In this document: positions 42,588-54,534 of the stretch, piece by piece
Numbering within the stretch: position 1 is the stretch's first letter
Layout of the letters: each line of letters starts with the position of its first letter
From: Anastatus disparis
Taxonomy: Eukaryota; Arthropoda; Insecta; Hymenoptera; Eupelmidae
Direction of reading: 5' to 3'
Assembly: GCA_017163975.1 (NCBI GenBank)
Contig: JAFFSR010000087.1
Coordinates: forward strand, 496,001 to 560,000
Length of the DNA stretch: 64,000 bases
The notes under the pieces: generated by a model
Seen by the model: the letters and a program-made list of their open reading frames with translations, nothing else
Told to the model about the DNA's origin: nothing
Databases searched by the model: none
Program-made: the position numbers and the translations under genes

Positions 42588-42817
42588 GAGGGGCTATTTG
42601 GAATAAGGAGTTAAGACAAAAGTAAGCTTTGAAATAATTAAAAAAAAAATTAACAACTTAATATCGTTGACAACAATTTTGATAAAATTTTATAATATAC
42701 TCAAAGTATTATAAAATTTCACCAAAATTGTTTACGCCGATATCAAGTTATAAAGTTTTTTTTAATTATTTTATAACTTACTTTTTTGACTTGACCCTTT
42801 ATTCCAAATAGCCCCTC
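42588..42817. mobile_element. MITE with GAGGGGCTATTTGGAATAA ends
   Basis: GAGGGGCTATTTGGAATAA and TTATTCCAAATAGCCCCTC bound 230 bases whose arms pair through ATATCGTTGACAACAATTTT. AATT lies outside both ends. It sits in what would be intron 2 of the oxidase gene. Confidence 0.8.
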
Positions 42818-43114
42818 AATTATAATAAGCATGTGTCTAACTTTCATAGATTTTTAAGCCTTCATTTAAACCAAATTAAAAATAATATAAACAAAATAAT
42901 TACTTACAAAAATCAAATAATTTTATGCAAAATGATTTTATCTCTTTTAATTAAATCATCTTTTTATCATTTAATAACCAACTTAAAAAGTAATCATTTT
43001 CACTTTAGAATTTAAAAATAATGTCGCTTTTCATGTTTAAAATTATATACAGAATACTAAATCTTTATTAAGTTTGGTCCCATAATATTTCTTTTCATAA
43101 ATCTTTTTTATTTT

Positions 43115-43967
43115 CCCATATGGAAAAAATTTTTGGATATAATTGTAAATAACTGTTAATAACTGTAAATAAATGTAAATAAATGTAAATAACTGTAAAT
43201 AACTGTAGAAAAGTGTTAAAAAATGTGGGAATTGAGACATAAATAATAGTTATTTACAATTATTTAGAATTATTTACTGTTATTTACACTTATTTACAGT
43301 TATTAACTTTTATTTACACTTATTAACTGTTATTTACACTTATTTATATTTATTTACAGTTATTTACATTTATTCACTTTTTTCACAATTATTTACAGTT
43401 ATTTACGATTATTTATAGTTTTTTACAATTATTTGCAGTTATTTACATTTTCGAAAATTATCACGAATTTATTCAATAATTTTATATATAGGCGAAAATT
43501 TTTAAAAATGTGAATAAGTGTAAATAATTGTAAAAAACTATGGAAAATTGTAAATAGTTGTAAATAATTATAAATAACTGTAAATAACTGTAAAAAACTG
43601 TAAATAACTGTAAATAACTATAAATAATTGTAAATAATTATTAATAACATTAAATTATTCACTAATTCAAAAATTTTTGAAAATGTAAATAACTGTAAAT
43701 AATTATGAATAACTGTAAATAATTATGAATAATTGTAAATTATTATAAAAAACTGTAAATAATTGTAAATAATTGTAAATAATTGTAAATAACAGTTAAT
43801 AACAGTTAATAACTGTAAATAACTGTAAATAATAGTAATTAATAATAAATAATAGTAAATAACTGTAAATAACTATTATTTATGTCTCAATTCCTACATT
43901 TTTTAACAGTTATTTACAATTATTTACTATTATTTACAGTTTTTCACATAAATTATTTCCATATGGG
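43115..43967. mobile_element. TGTAAATAACTG-repeat element, short form
   Basis: CCCATATGGAAAAAATTT starts at 43115 and AAATTATTTCCATATGGG ends at 43967. Between them nearly all sequence consists of degenerate AACTGTAAAT / ATTTACAGTT units in two orientations. The same termini bound the larger element 44482-48199. Confidence 0.75.
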
Positions 43968-44180
43968 TTGAAATAATAAATTTCATATGATATACCATCT
44001 GCATGATATACGATTACCACATGTTTCATCACACCATTCCCACATGGTTATCACACAGTATTTCAGTCCATAATACCAACGAAGATAGATGCTTATAGAA
44101 GCGTACTTTGAATGGGCGGACAGGGGCTCAAAATCTAAAGCTTATGTCCTCCAGCCACGTGGTGGCGCTACTAAAATGCC

Positions 44181-44275
44181 ATGTATTTCTATATCTATAT
44201 ATACTGATGTTTTCATATATATATATATATAGATATATATGAAAACATCAGCATATATAGATATAGAAATACATG
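44181..44275. repeat. AT-rich hairpin
   Basis: CATGTATTTCTATATCTATA and its inverse enclose a (TA)n centre. It is probably a small foldback element. Confidence 0.7.
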
Positions 44276-45345
44276 GCTGGCCCCCAAAGTTAACCCAGAA
44301 GTACTCTTCTATAAGCGTCTATATTCGTTGATAATACTATATAAGAAATATGAAGGAAACCATGTCCTAACCACAAAACTATTGAGCACATTGTTTTAAA
44401 AAAAATATCTTACCAGAGTATAATGTAATAATATATTTTTTGAACTCCATACTTTTACATATTTATGAATTTTTTTATGATCCCATATGGAAAAAATTTC
44501 TGGAAATAATTTAAAATAAGTGTTAATAACTGTAAAAATGTAAACCCTGTTAAAAATAACCAGCTGAATATCCAGGTGGATTATCTACTTGGATATCCAG
44601 ATGGATATCACTCTGATCTTCATTCACCTGGATGCAGCTAAAATCTATTTGGAGATTTTTAACGAAAACTTATAATTAGGCATTATAAGCATCTGTATAA
44701 CATAATAATACTACCAATAAAAGAAAATTGAAAATTTTACCCTGCTATAAAGAAGCAGCTGATAAACCTGCTCATAAACCTGCTGATGAACGAGCTGATA
44801 AATCAGCTGATATATCAGCTGATAAATCAGATGTTGATTTGTCCGCTAATAGCAGCTGATATATCAGTAGATATATTAGCTGATTTAACAGCAGATTTTT
44901 CATAAAATATTTTTTTACTAAATAGTAAATCATAAATTATATTATACATGCAAAAGAATATATATTTATATTTTTATAAGTTATAAAATTCTATTTTTTT
45001 TATTTTTGAAAATAAATTAATTAGAAATTTAAATAAAAAGTGAATTTGTGTTAAAACACTGAGAGAAATTTTATATGAAATATTACAAGAATCATAGCAC
45101 ATTTTTACGATGGAGCTTTATAATCTTTTCAATTTCGTTAAATTTACTATGCTGTATAGAAAATTTTATTTCTCTACATAAATTTTATATGAAAAAAGTT
45201 TAAAAATTTTTTTGGCTGGTTACTGATTTCTATTTTATGTACAGCAATTTATTTATATCTGGATACAAATATTATTAGAGTCGATTTTTAGATACAAGGA
45301 ATTATTTCATTTTGACGTTACTACCTTCGTTGTGAATTAATATAA

Positions 45346-45381
<36 letters not shown>

Positions 45382-45429
45382 ACTAAATACAAAAGTAAAG
45401 TCGCAGAGGTCACTAGAAAACACACGCGC

Positions 45430-45663
45430 ATGTTAATAACATATATTATAAATTTTCAGATTATTCATTTGAAGAATTCTCATGCGAGCAAAGAACTGAG
45501 CGGTGCCGGTATACTTCTGCCTATGCGACAGAGAGAGTCGACGACGAATTACGGAAACGATCGAACGACGCCGATGGAGAACTATAGCTTACTTTTAACT
45601 GCGCTCTTCTTTATCTGTCTTTGTCTTACTTGTAGCAGCGCGCTGACTCTACTACCCTTCTAA
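45430..45663 (+). CDS. Short ORF with a hydrophobic C-terminus, doubtful
   Basis: The 77-codon frame lies in the unique centre of the nested element. The last 29 codons from an internal ATG (MENYSLLLTALFFICLCLTC) look like a signal peptide but the frame stops straight after it. It could be the first exon of a secreted protein captured by the element, but no donor or further exon was identified. Confidence 0.2.
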   Translation: MLITYIINFQIIHLKNSHASKELSGAGILLPMRQRESTTNYGNDRTTPMENYSLLLTALFFICLCLTCSSALTLLPF

Positions 45664-45809
45664 AAACATTTTTTAGTGTTTTGCTCCAAACGTTCTTCAA
45701 CAAGACTGTAGAATATTTGCCAATACACTTCAATATAGTGTGGCGTATGCAATAATATTCCATACTATAGTGTATTTTAAAGTTGTATACTCCATTGTAT
45801 AGTGTATTG

Positions 45810-46191
45810 TTAAGGAGATGTAAAACGGACACTACACCTGAACTTATAAATATTAGCTAACTTTCCATTTTATTGCTGAATTTCCAGAAAAGAAATGCAT
45901 TAGCTTGTAGTATGTATTATGACGATTATTTAGATAAATTTTCAAATAAATTCATTCATTAGCTTTTAAGATATTTGGATTCCTGTACAAAATTGAAAAA
46001 TTTTAATAAATAATTTTGGAACCCAAAATTCTCAATAACTAATGAATAAATTTATTTAAAAATTCAACCGAATAATCTTCATGGTACATACTACAAGCTA
46101 ATGCATTTTTTTATTAAAAATTTTGCAATAAAATGTAAAGATAGTAAATATTTATGAGTACAGGTGTAGTGTCCATTTTACATCCCCTTAA
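45810..46191. mobile_element. TTAA MITE with AAGGAGATGTAAAA ends
   Basis: TTAAGGAGATGTAAAACGGA starts at 45810 and TTTTACATCCCCTTAA ends at 46191. The arms pair over about 170 bases. It is related to 59452-59668 by its termini. Confidence 0.8.
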
Positions 46192-46890
46192 TTGAATATA
46201 CTTTAGTTACGAGCAGAGCGGTATGACACCCCAATACCCATTTAGCTAGCTCCATGGGTATTCTCCCGAATACGACATGCTATAAAATAAATAGGTTAGG
46301 TAGTAAAGTTAATATGAAATAATCCCTTGTATCTAAAAATCGACTCTAATAATATTTGTATCCAGATATAAATAAATTGCTGTACATAAAATGGAAATCA
46401 GTAACCAGCCAAAAAAATTTGTAAACTTTTTTTATATAAAATTTATTAAGTAGACGAATAAAATTTTCTATATAGCATAGTAAATTTAACGAAATTGAAA
46501 AGATTATAAAGCTCCATCGTAAAAATGTGCTATGATTCTTGTAATATTTCATATGAAATTTCTATCAGTGTGTTTAACACGAATTCACTTTTTATTTAAA
46601 TTTCTAATTAATATATTTTCAAAAATAAAAAAAATAGAATTTTATAACTTATAAAAATATAAATATATATTCTTTTGCATGTATAATATAATTTATGATT
46701 TACTATTTAGTAAAAAAATATTTTATGAAAAATCTGCTGATAAATTAGCTAATATATCAACTGATATATCAGCTGCTATTAGCGGACAAATCAACATCTG
46801 ATTTAACAGCTGATATATCACCTGATTAATCAGCTCGTTTATCAGCTTGTTTATCAGCAGGTTTATCAGCAGCTTTTTCATAGCAGGGTA

Positions 46891-47072
46891 CCCAAATTAA
46901 AATTATTCAGGAGGATTATCCTCTTGGATATCCAGTTGGATTAATAAAATCGAAAAATTATAAAGTATGCTTTTCAGTAAATTATTTGATAAAATTACTT
47001 CTTAATTTTACGATTTTATTAATCCAACTGAATATCTAAGAGGATAATCCTTCTGGATAATTTTAATTTGGG
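46891..47072. mobile_element. MITE with CCCAAATTAAAATTATTC ends
   Basis: CCCAAATTAAAATTATTCAG and its inverse bound 182 bases; inner boxes GGATTATCCTCTTGGATATC pair imperfectly. It is inserted in the right arm of the nested element between GGGTA repeats. Confidence 0.75.
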
Positions 47073-47196
47073 TAAAATTTTCAATTTTCTTTTATTGGTA
47101 GTATTATTATGTTATGCAGATGCTTATAATGCCTAATTACAAGTTTTCGTAAAAAATATCAAAATGGATTTTAGCTGCGTCCAGGTGAATGAATAT

Positions 47197-47385
47197 CAGA
47201 GTGATATCCAACTCGATCAGAGTGATATCCCATTCGATCAGAGTGATATCCAACTCGATCAGAGTGATATCCTATTCGATCAGAGTGATATCCAACTCGA
47301 TCAGAGTGATATCCAACTCGATCAGAGTGATATCCAACTCGATCAGAGTGATATCCAACTCGATCAGAGTGATATCCACCTGGAT
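47197..47385. repeat. 21-bp minisatellite, about nine units
   Basis: Units of GAGTGATATCCAACTCGATCA recur with few changes. Because 21 is a multiple of three, all frames stay open and yield 7-residue repeats (QLDQSDI and others); these are not genes. Confidence 0.9.
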
Positions 47386-47495
47386 ATCCAAGTAGATAAT
47401 CCACCTGGATATCCAGCTGGTTATTTTTAACAGGGAATAATTGTATATAAGTGTTAAAAAATGTCGGAATTGAGACATAAATAAGAGTTATTTAC

Positions 47496-47580
47496 AATTG
47501 AGCGTCCGGATTCGATAACTCGCCGCGTCTTATGTAAAACTTATGGGACGCGGCGAGTTATCGAATCGGGACGCTCAATT
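47496..47580. repeat. 85-bp foldback with 35-bp arms
   Basis: AATTGAGCGTCC, GATTCGATAACTCGCCGCGT and their inverses surround a 16-base centre. The arms are GC-rich in an AT-rich setting, and the copy interrupts the TTATTTACA repeat array, so it looks like a small inserted element. Confidence 0.75.
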
Positions 47581-48330
47581 ATTGACTGTTATTTACACTT
47601 ATTTGCAGATATTTATATTTATTTACAGTTATTTACAATTATTTACTGTTATTTATATTTATTTACTGTTATTTACAATTATTTACTGTTATTTATATTT
47701 ATTTACTGTTATTTACATTTATTTACTTTTTTTACAATTATTCTTATTTATTTACGATTATTTATATTTTTTTTTACAGTTTTTTACAGTCAATTACAGT
47801 TATTTACATTTTCGAAAATTGTCACAAATTTATTCAATTTTTTCATATATATGCGAAAGTTTTGGAAAATGTGAATAATTGTAAATAATTGTAAATAACT
47901 ATAAATAATTGTAAATAATTATTGATAAAATTAAATAATTCACTAATTCAAAAATTTTTTGAAAATATAAATAACTGTAAATAATTATAAATAATTGTAA
48001 ATAACTATAAAAAATTGTAAATAATTGTAAATAATTGTAAATAACTGTTAATAACTGTAAATAATAGTAATTAATAGTAAATGATAGTAAATAATTGTTA
48101 ATAACTATTATTTATGTCTCAATCCTGACATTTTTTAACAGTTATTCTCAATTATTTACTATTATTTACAGTTATTCACAGAAATTATTTCCATATGGGT
48201 ATGTAAAATTTTTTGAAAATATAAATTTGGAAAAAAATGTAATTTAGTCGCTCTATTTCGGCTAAAAAAGCTGCGCTCTTACGGCGTTTAATGCAACAGC
48301 GAACCGAGTTTCGGGTGAAATACGTTCCCA

Positions 48331-48651
48331 CACTGAGAGAATATTGGTATAAATGCTGCACTTACTAGTACAGCAGAACTCTAAAACGCATGAATTGATT
48401 CGTCCTTTGATTTGGTGCTGCTGCTGTCCCGAAACAGTGCAGCATTCGTCTTAGTCTTGCGCTTATGATATACAAAAAGCGCCTACGATATCTGAAAAGC
48501 GCCTCTGGTGGACGAAAAGAGAAACTCAGCTGATGTATATTAGTCGTTTTAGGACGGCTGGGCCCCCGAATCTTGTGGCGCTTCTGCACGAATCGACGAT
48601 GCAGCGGCTGTACTTAGAGTTTCCAGCAGACGAGCCAATGTTCTCTCAGTG
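48331..48651. mobile_element. CACTGAGAGAA element
   Basis: CACTGAGAGAATATTGG (from 48331) is inverted as CCAATGTTCTCTCAGTG (ending 48651). The 320-bp interior is GC-richer and shows no gene. The termini resemble those of the CACTGAAA group. Confidence 0.7.
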
Positions 48652-48880
48652 CAGTTCTCACATGGCATCGTGTTGCCAAGTGCGTATGTAAAAAGTTTTA
48701 TTATGCAAAGGATAGCTGCAATCTTTTATAAAAATGGTTTTCAGCAATACAATATCAAGATTTAAAGATAATATAAAGTATTTTTCTTAATATTGTAAAG
48801 CATAATTATAAGTTTATATCTATCATAATTTTAATTGTTATTTACGCACTTTAATTTATCTTATTATATAACTTAATAGC

Positions 48881-49095
48881 ATGACGAAGCTGCTCACCTT
48901 CGAATAATATTTCCAATCCTAACTTATGAATAAATGATGCGTTTAATCGAGTTTTTTTGCTACAAATAAAAAATTTGTAAGATTAAACTCTAGTAAGGAC
49001 AACTGAAGAAATCTACCAAAATACTATACATAAAAAGTTATAATACAAACTTTTAATGTACCGTATATTAAGGTAAGGTTTGTCGAGCTTGTTAA
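48881..49095 (+). repeat. Dispersed 215-bp repeat, copy 1
   Basis: GAGCATGACGAAGCTGC, AATATTTCCAATCCTAACTT and GTAAGATTAAACT recur in the same order at 54535-54750. It is non-coding. Confidence 0.7.
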
Positions 49096-49112
49096 AGTAT
49101 AGAAATCAACTA

Positions 49113-49401
49113 CACTGAAAAATAAATGGTGATGTAGCTGAACTACTGGTAGTCGAACCACGCTCTCTTAAGTTCGTATGCACGGAGTCTCGCTGCAAGA
49201 GAACAGTAACGCCTCTGTGGCAAAAGAGCTTCACTTCACATCGGAGAGACGCGAGTGGGAACTGAGAAGCCCCGCAAAAAGAACGGTTAGCTTCTTCTGT
49301 GGGGCATCACACTCACCACCAGAGAAAAGATTTGCATGCTTACTGTTTGGTAAAGCAGAAGTACTTCGTGGGACTCGTAGTTCACCACTTTCTTTTCAGT
49401 G
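49113..49401. mobile_element. CACTGAAAA element, copy 2 (reversed)
   Basis: This is the inverse of the copy at 39540-39839, with small differences. The ORF at 49178-49441 runs through it and is not a gene. Confidence 0.8.
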
Positions 49402-49727
49402 TAGGTATACAATAACGTATTTGCTAAGCAAGTTTAACTAATGAGAGCGCCATTGTCTAAAGATTTATTGTAATATGAGCGTTCGTCCGCCGATCAGGTA
49501 CCTTTTGTACCTCGAGCGCTCTACACGTCTTCTTTGTAATAGTCTTGAGTATACACAATAAAGTGCTTGTCTACTACTGTTTAACTTTTTTATATTGTTA
49601 TTACCTATATACATATTTAAGAGGTTATTAGCCCAGTCTGCTTATTAAATAAATTTGAAGCCTTATTGTAGTAAAAGAACCTTATAAAGTCTGTGCGAAA
49701 GTGATACAGTGTTAATGATAAAAAAAA

Positions 49728-50352
49728 ATGGAAGAAGACTCTACTAAAATCGTTAAATTGACAAGCGCTGAAAACTGGTCTGTTTGGAAATTCCAAATTC
49801 ATGTAACGCTATTATTTCGTGAGGCTTTTAGTGTTGTGAATGGTACCTTTGTAAAGCCGTAAGCCCCTGCTGTTCCTGCAGTTCTGACAGACAAAGGCGC
49901 GTACGAAAAAGATTTAAACAGAAATGGTTCAGTTTAAAAAAAAATCCAAGTGACATTTCAACGCACATTTCAAAAATCGAAGATTTGGCATTCAGTTTAC
50001 AAGCAATGAATAAACCAATTTCAGAAAGTATGCTGATGACAAAAATCTTAATGATATCACCATCAAATTTTAGTCATTTTATATCAGTATAGGATTCTGC
50101 TTTATTAACAGAAAAAATTATGTAAAATTTGATATCATGATTAAATATGGAGGAGTTCGTATGCTTAATAATGATGGACATTCTGAGAATAGTGCCTTGC
50201 TAATGAATAATTCGCGAAAATTGCCAGAAAAAGCTGCTAAAATGCGCGAAGATATAGGTAAATGCAAAGAAATTTCGAATAACGCGCGCGGTAAACAAAG
50301 GCCAAAATGTTGGCAGTGCGGCAAAACTGGGCACATTCGTAGTGACTGTTGA
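49728..50352 (+). pseudogene. Copia gag
   Basis: ATG 49728 opens with VKLTSAENWSVWKFQIHV, the conserved copia-type N-terminus (L.G.ENW..WK.Q). It stops at 49860-49862. After broken frames, 50137-50352 ends in PKCWQCGKTGHIRSDC, a perfect CX2CX4HX4C zinc knuckle. Confidence 0.75.
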
Positions 50353-50559
50353 AAACTTCCTGAAAATATACATAAAACTTCAAGCTCGAATTCTAAAACA
50401 AGGCAAGACGATGCTTTAGTAGGATAAATACTGGTTTCCACTGATTTTAAATCAAGTGGATCGTCATGGATTTTTGACTCAGGTGCATCGCAGCACATAA
50501 TAATAAGATTGGAAATTCTTTTATAGTTAAATAATTAAATCTTGATAAAAAAGAATTAC

Positions 50560-51424
50560 AAATATGGCATGAGAGACTAGCGCATCAAAATTTTGTACAT
50601 GTTAAAATATTTTAAATGAAAATGATGTAGCTAATCCGAGTAAAGATTCAAAAACTTATCCGTTTTGTGATGCTTGCGCGATCGGCAAAATTCATAGAAT
50701 GCCTTTTGAGTCGAGTGTAAACAAAACAACGTGTGTCGCAGAAATTATTCACTCAGATCTTCGTAGCCCGATGGAAATGAATTCTGTTGGTAACTCGAAA
50801 TGTTATTTATTATTTAAAGATGATTTTTAAAGTTTTGTTACATTGTATTTTATAAAGAGTAAAACTGAGGTAAAAGATTGTTTTTTAAATTATATGATGA
50901 GAGTTGAAAAAGAAATCGGTACAAAAATAAATAGATTGCGTACAGATAATGGTTTGGAATACATAAATAAAGATCTGAGTAATATTCTCTTTGGTAATGG
51001 TATTAAACACGAGTGCACGGTTGTTTACACTCCGGAGCAAAACGGCAAAGCGGAATGGTAGAATCGGACGTTAGTTGAGGCTGCCCGAACTATGTTATTG
51101 TTTAAAGTTTTAAATAAAAACTTGTGGGCCGAAGCTGTAAATACTGCGTGCTATATTTTAAATCGAAGTAGGAAAACGCATCTCACTGATAAGACTCCCC
51201 TTGAAATTTGGAGCGTCCGAAAGACTGATTTTAAATTCTTTAAAATCTTTGGCACTGAAGTTTATATACTCATTGGTAAAAATCTTAGGAAAAAGTGGGA
51301 TACAAAGGCCAAATTGGGAATTTTGTAGGCTATGATAACTTTACTAAAGGCTGTAGAGTTCTCGCACATGACACAAACAAAATTGAAATACATAGAGATG
51401 TTTTATTCAAAGATTCAACGTGAT
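50560..51424 (+). pseudogene. Copia integrase
   Basis: IWHERLAHQNF and FCDACAIGKIHRMPF are the zinc-binding part (H-x-H, C-x2-C). IHSDLRSPME holds the first catalytic Asp, RLRTDNGLEYINKD the second, and VYTPEQNGKAEW the position of the third acidic residue (here A-E). The protease-to-integrase junction is deleted (DSGASQH at about 50480 then directly the integrase). Stop codons at about 50830, 51060 and 51326 inactivate it. Confidence 0.75.
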
Positions 51425-51580
51425 CATATAGGGCTGATTCCATTCAGATTCGTGCAGGCCGTCACGAATCGATTTTTTTTTTTTGGCTGAAAACTATGTA
51501 AATGTCTTCTAATACTCAAGAAAAGATGTGGAAACTCCAAAATACGGATTAAAAAATTTTTTTCACGACGCTATAGTCTC

Positions 51581-54519
51581 CCACACAGCATGAAAGATTG
51601 CTGCAAGGTTGCTGCAAGGTTTCATGACAGTTTCGAAACTTCGCAGCAACCTTTCATGAAAGATTGCAGCAACATTTATATGTCCGCGCTAGAACCCGGT
51701 TGAAATATTTCTAAAAACCTCGCAGCAATCTTTCAGAAAACCTCGCAGCAACCTTTCATGAAAACCTCACAGCAATATTTCAGGAAATGTAACAGAAACA
51801 TTTCAAGAAACCTTGCAGCAATCTTTTAGAACACCTCGCCGCAACCTTGCAGGAAACCTCGCAGCAATCTTTCAGGAAATGTAACAGAAACATTTCAAGA
51901 AACCTCACAGGAATCTTGCGGGAAAAATAGCAAAAACATTTCAAGCAACCACACAGCAATTTTTCAGGAAATCTCGCCGTAACCTTGCAGAAAACCTTGT
52001 AGCTACCTTTTATGAGATATTGCAGCAACATTTATATGTCCGCGCTAGAACCCGGTTGAAATATTTCTAAAAACCTCACAGCAACCTTTCATGAAAACCT
52101 CACAGCAATATTTCAGGAAATGTAACAGAAACATTTCAAGAAACCTTGCAGCAATCTTTTAGAACACCTCGCCGCAACCTTGCAGGAAACCTCGCAGCAA
52201 TCTTTCAGGAAATGTAACAGAAACATTTCAAGAAACCTCACAGGAATCTTGCGGGAAAAATAGCAAAAACATTTCAAGCAACCACACAGCAATTTTTCAG
52301 GAAATCTCGCCGTAACCTTGCAGAAAACCTCGTAGCAACCTTTTATGAGATATTGCAGCAACATTTATATGTCCGCGCTAGAACCCGGTTGAAATATTTC
52401 TAAAAACCTCACAGCAACCTTTCATGAAAACCTAGCAGCAACATTTCAAGAAACCTTGCAGCAATCTTTCATGAAAGGTTTCTCGTAATATTTCATGAAA
52501 TTTTTCCCAAATTTTGCCGCGAACAACGCTCATACCTTTCTTTCCGTATGGTTTCCTGCAATATTTTGCAAAATATTTCTTAAATCTTGCCAAAAGCTTG
52601 CTGCAGTAATATTTAATAGTAGGCAGGATTTTCTATCCTTGTGTGATAAAGTTTTTCTTATTTGCTTAAGTATCAATCGTTCTATCTATAAATTACTAGT
52701 TCAGCGCAATAGTATTATTATCAATATTTGTGCACAAGAAGAAAAAATTCCTCAGCATCGTTTTTGAGAAGAGTAGAGAATATTGAAATAAAAGGTTTTG
52801 TTTCTAATATTTATGCTTTCTTTACTTTTTTCAATAACAATCCGATGGATTTTTTTACCCTACGCATAAATATTTATAATAATAGCATACTTATTGCGCT
52901 CAACTTCCCGTTTACAATACAACTACAGCAATAAATACTTGAGTAAATAATAGGAAACCAAATATAAGGCAAGAACAGCGAATCTGGACTGCTCTTAGAA
53001 TCTTTTATAAAAACTTGCGGAATTGTTGCTGAAACTGTTTATGAAAGGTTTGCTGCAATTTCATTTTGAAATTATTCATGAAACTTTGCTGATACTTTTT
53101 GTGAAACGCTTTTCTGGAATATTTTATAAAGATTGCCAAAAATATGGTAATAACCATTGGCGAAATGTACATTGCAATGTTTTTTGTGATATCTTAGAAA
53201 TCTTGTCAAAAACCTTGCAGAAATCTTACTGCAACTTTTAACAAAAGATACCTCGTAATATTTCATAAAATATTCATCAAATTTTGCTGGAAACCTCGTT
53301 GAAACCTTTCATAAAAGGTATCTTGCAATATTTCGTAAAATGTTTCTAAAATCTTGCACGAACCTTGCTGTAACCTTTCATCAAAGGTCTCTTGCGATAT
53401 TTCGTAAAATGTTCCCCAAATCTTGCTAGGAACCTCGCTGCAACCTTTCGTGAAAGGTTTCTTGCAATATTTTATAAAATGTTTCTTGCAATATTTTAAA
53501 AAATGTTTCTTGCAATATTTTATAAAATGTTTCTAAAATCTTGCAGGAAGCTCGCTCCAATCTTTCATAGAAAGTTCGATGCAATATTCCATCGAAATGT
53601 TGTCTAAATCTTGCTGAAAATCCCGCTGAAACATGTAATAAAAGTTTTCTTGCAATATTTCATCAAACGTTTTTAAAGTCTTACAGAAACCGCGCTGCAA
53701 CCTTTCATGAAAGGTTTCTCGCAATATTTCATGAAATATTTCTAAAATCTTGCAGAAAACTTGCTGCTACCTTCCATGAAAGGTTCCTTGCAATATTCCA
53801 TGAAATGTTTTCTAAATTTTGCTGAAAACCTCGCTGAAATATGTCGTGAAAGTTTTCGTCCAATATTTCATGAAATGTTTCTAAAATCTTACAGAAACCT
53901 CGCTGCAATTTTTCATGAAAGGTTTCTTGCGAAATTTCATGAAATATTTCTAAAATCTTGCAGGAACCTTGCTGCAACCTTTTATGAAAGGTTCCTTGCA
54001 ATATTTTATAAAATGTTTTCTAAATTTTGCTGGAAACCTCTATGCAACCTTTTATAAAAGGTTTCTTGCAATATTTCATGAAATATTCCTAAAATTTTTC
54101 AGAAACCTCGCTGCAACCTTTCATGAAAGGTTTCTTGCAATATTCTATGAAATGTTTTCTAAATCTTGCTGTAAACGTCGCTGAAACATGTCATGAAAGT
54201 TTTCTTGCAATATTTCATGAATTGTTTCTAAAATCTTGCAGAAACCTCGCTGCAAACTTTTATGAAAGGTTTCTTGCAATATTTCATGAAATGTTTTATG
54301 AAACCTTGCAGAAACCTCGCTGCAACCTTTCATGAAAGGTTCCTTGCAATATTGCTTGAATTATTTTCTGTAACCTTGTAGCAAGTTTGCAGCAATATCA
54401 CACTGAAATGTTTCATGAAACCTCTTAGCAATGTTAAGACAAGATTGCTGCAATCTTGTGACAATATTTCAGCACAATATTTCAGTGAAAGTTTCACTTC
54501 AATATTTCATGCTGTGTGG
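51581..54519. mobile_element. Satellite-bearing foldback element in the transposon TIR
   Basis: CCACACAGCATGAAAG (from 51581) is inverted at its end (ATTTCATGCTGTGTGG, 54519). The 2.9-kb interior is a degenerate array of GAAACCTCGCAGCAACCTTT / AAAGGTTTCTTGCAATATTT units in both orientations, with a higher-order duplication of 333 bp (about 51690-52020 and 52025-52390). All ORFs here come from the array. A miniature relative is at 25145-25222. A TTAA MITE (52613-52998) is nested inside. Confidence 0.75.
52613..52998. mobile_element. Diverged TTAA MITE inside the satellite array
   Basis: Aligns over its length with 58707-59102 (TTAATAGTAGGCAGGATT..., CAGCGCAATAGTATTATTAT, AATCTGGACTGCTCTTA). 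The right TTAA has become TTAG. Higher divergence than the other copies suggests an older insertion. Confidence 0.7.
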
Positions 54520-54534
54520 ACTATTTGGTGTTAA

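Larger units (their letters stand above)
44545..47435. mobile_element. Nested 2.9-kb element with ~0.9-kb inverted arms
   Basis: CCCTGTTAAAAATAACCAGC starts at 44545 and is inverted at 47435. The arms share CACCTGGATATCC boxes, TAATACTACCAATAAAAGAA, and the CTGATAAATCAGC block (44760-45310 against 46320-46890). The centre (45311-46319) has a TTAA MITE and a unique part. The right arm carries a 21-bp minisatellite and a further MITE (46891-47072) missing from the left arm. Confidence 0.75.
44482..48199. mobile_element. TGTAAATAACTG-repeat element, long composite form
   Basis: It has the same CCCATATGG termini as 43115-43967, with repeat arms at 44510-44540 and 47580-48180. The interior holds a nested long-inverted-repeat element (44545-47435) and a foldback (47496-47580). 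No transposase was found, so it is non-autonomous. Confidence 0.65.
49441..51430 (+). mobile_element. Ty1/Copia element, 5' part
   Basis: A probable LTR end (to about 49618) is followed by GGTTATTAGCCCAGTC at 49623, similar to the initiator-tRNA-type primer-binding site of copia elements. Then gag (from 49728), zinc knuckle (50300-50350) and integrase (50560-51420). RT and RNase H are missing because the DNA transposon at 51431 interrupts or replaced them. Its right part was not found after 58013. Confidence 0.7.

Noticed and set aside
47164..47430. ORFs with QLDQSDI repeats
   Set aside because: They are produced by a 21-bp minisatellite open in all frames, inside a transposon arm.
43115..48199. 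CRISPR-like array
   Set aside because: The repeats are degenerate, contiguous and inverted, without unique spacers of constant length; the DNA is eukaryotic.
48235..48369. Basic plus-strand open stretch (SAKKAALLRRLMQQR)
   Set aside because: It has no start signal and runs into the CACTGAGAG element, so it is probably chance.
51780..54335. Many ORFs rich in Cys, Phe and Leu
   Set aside because: They are read from the satellite array in both orientations; the same peptide recurs every 333 bases.
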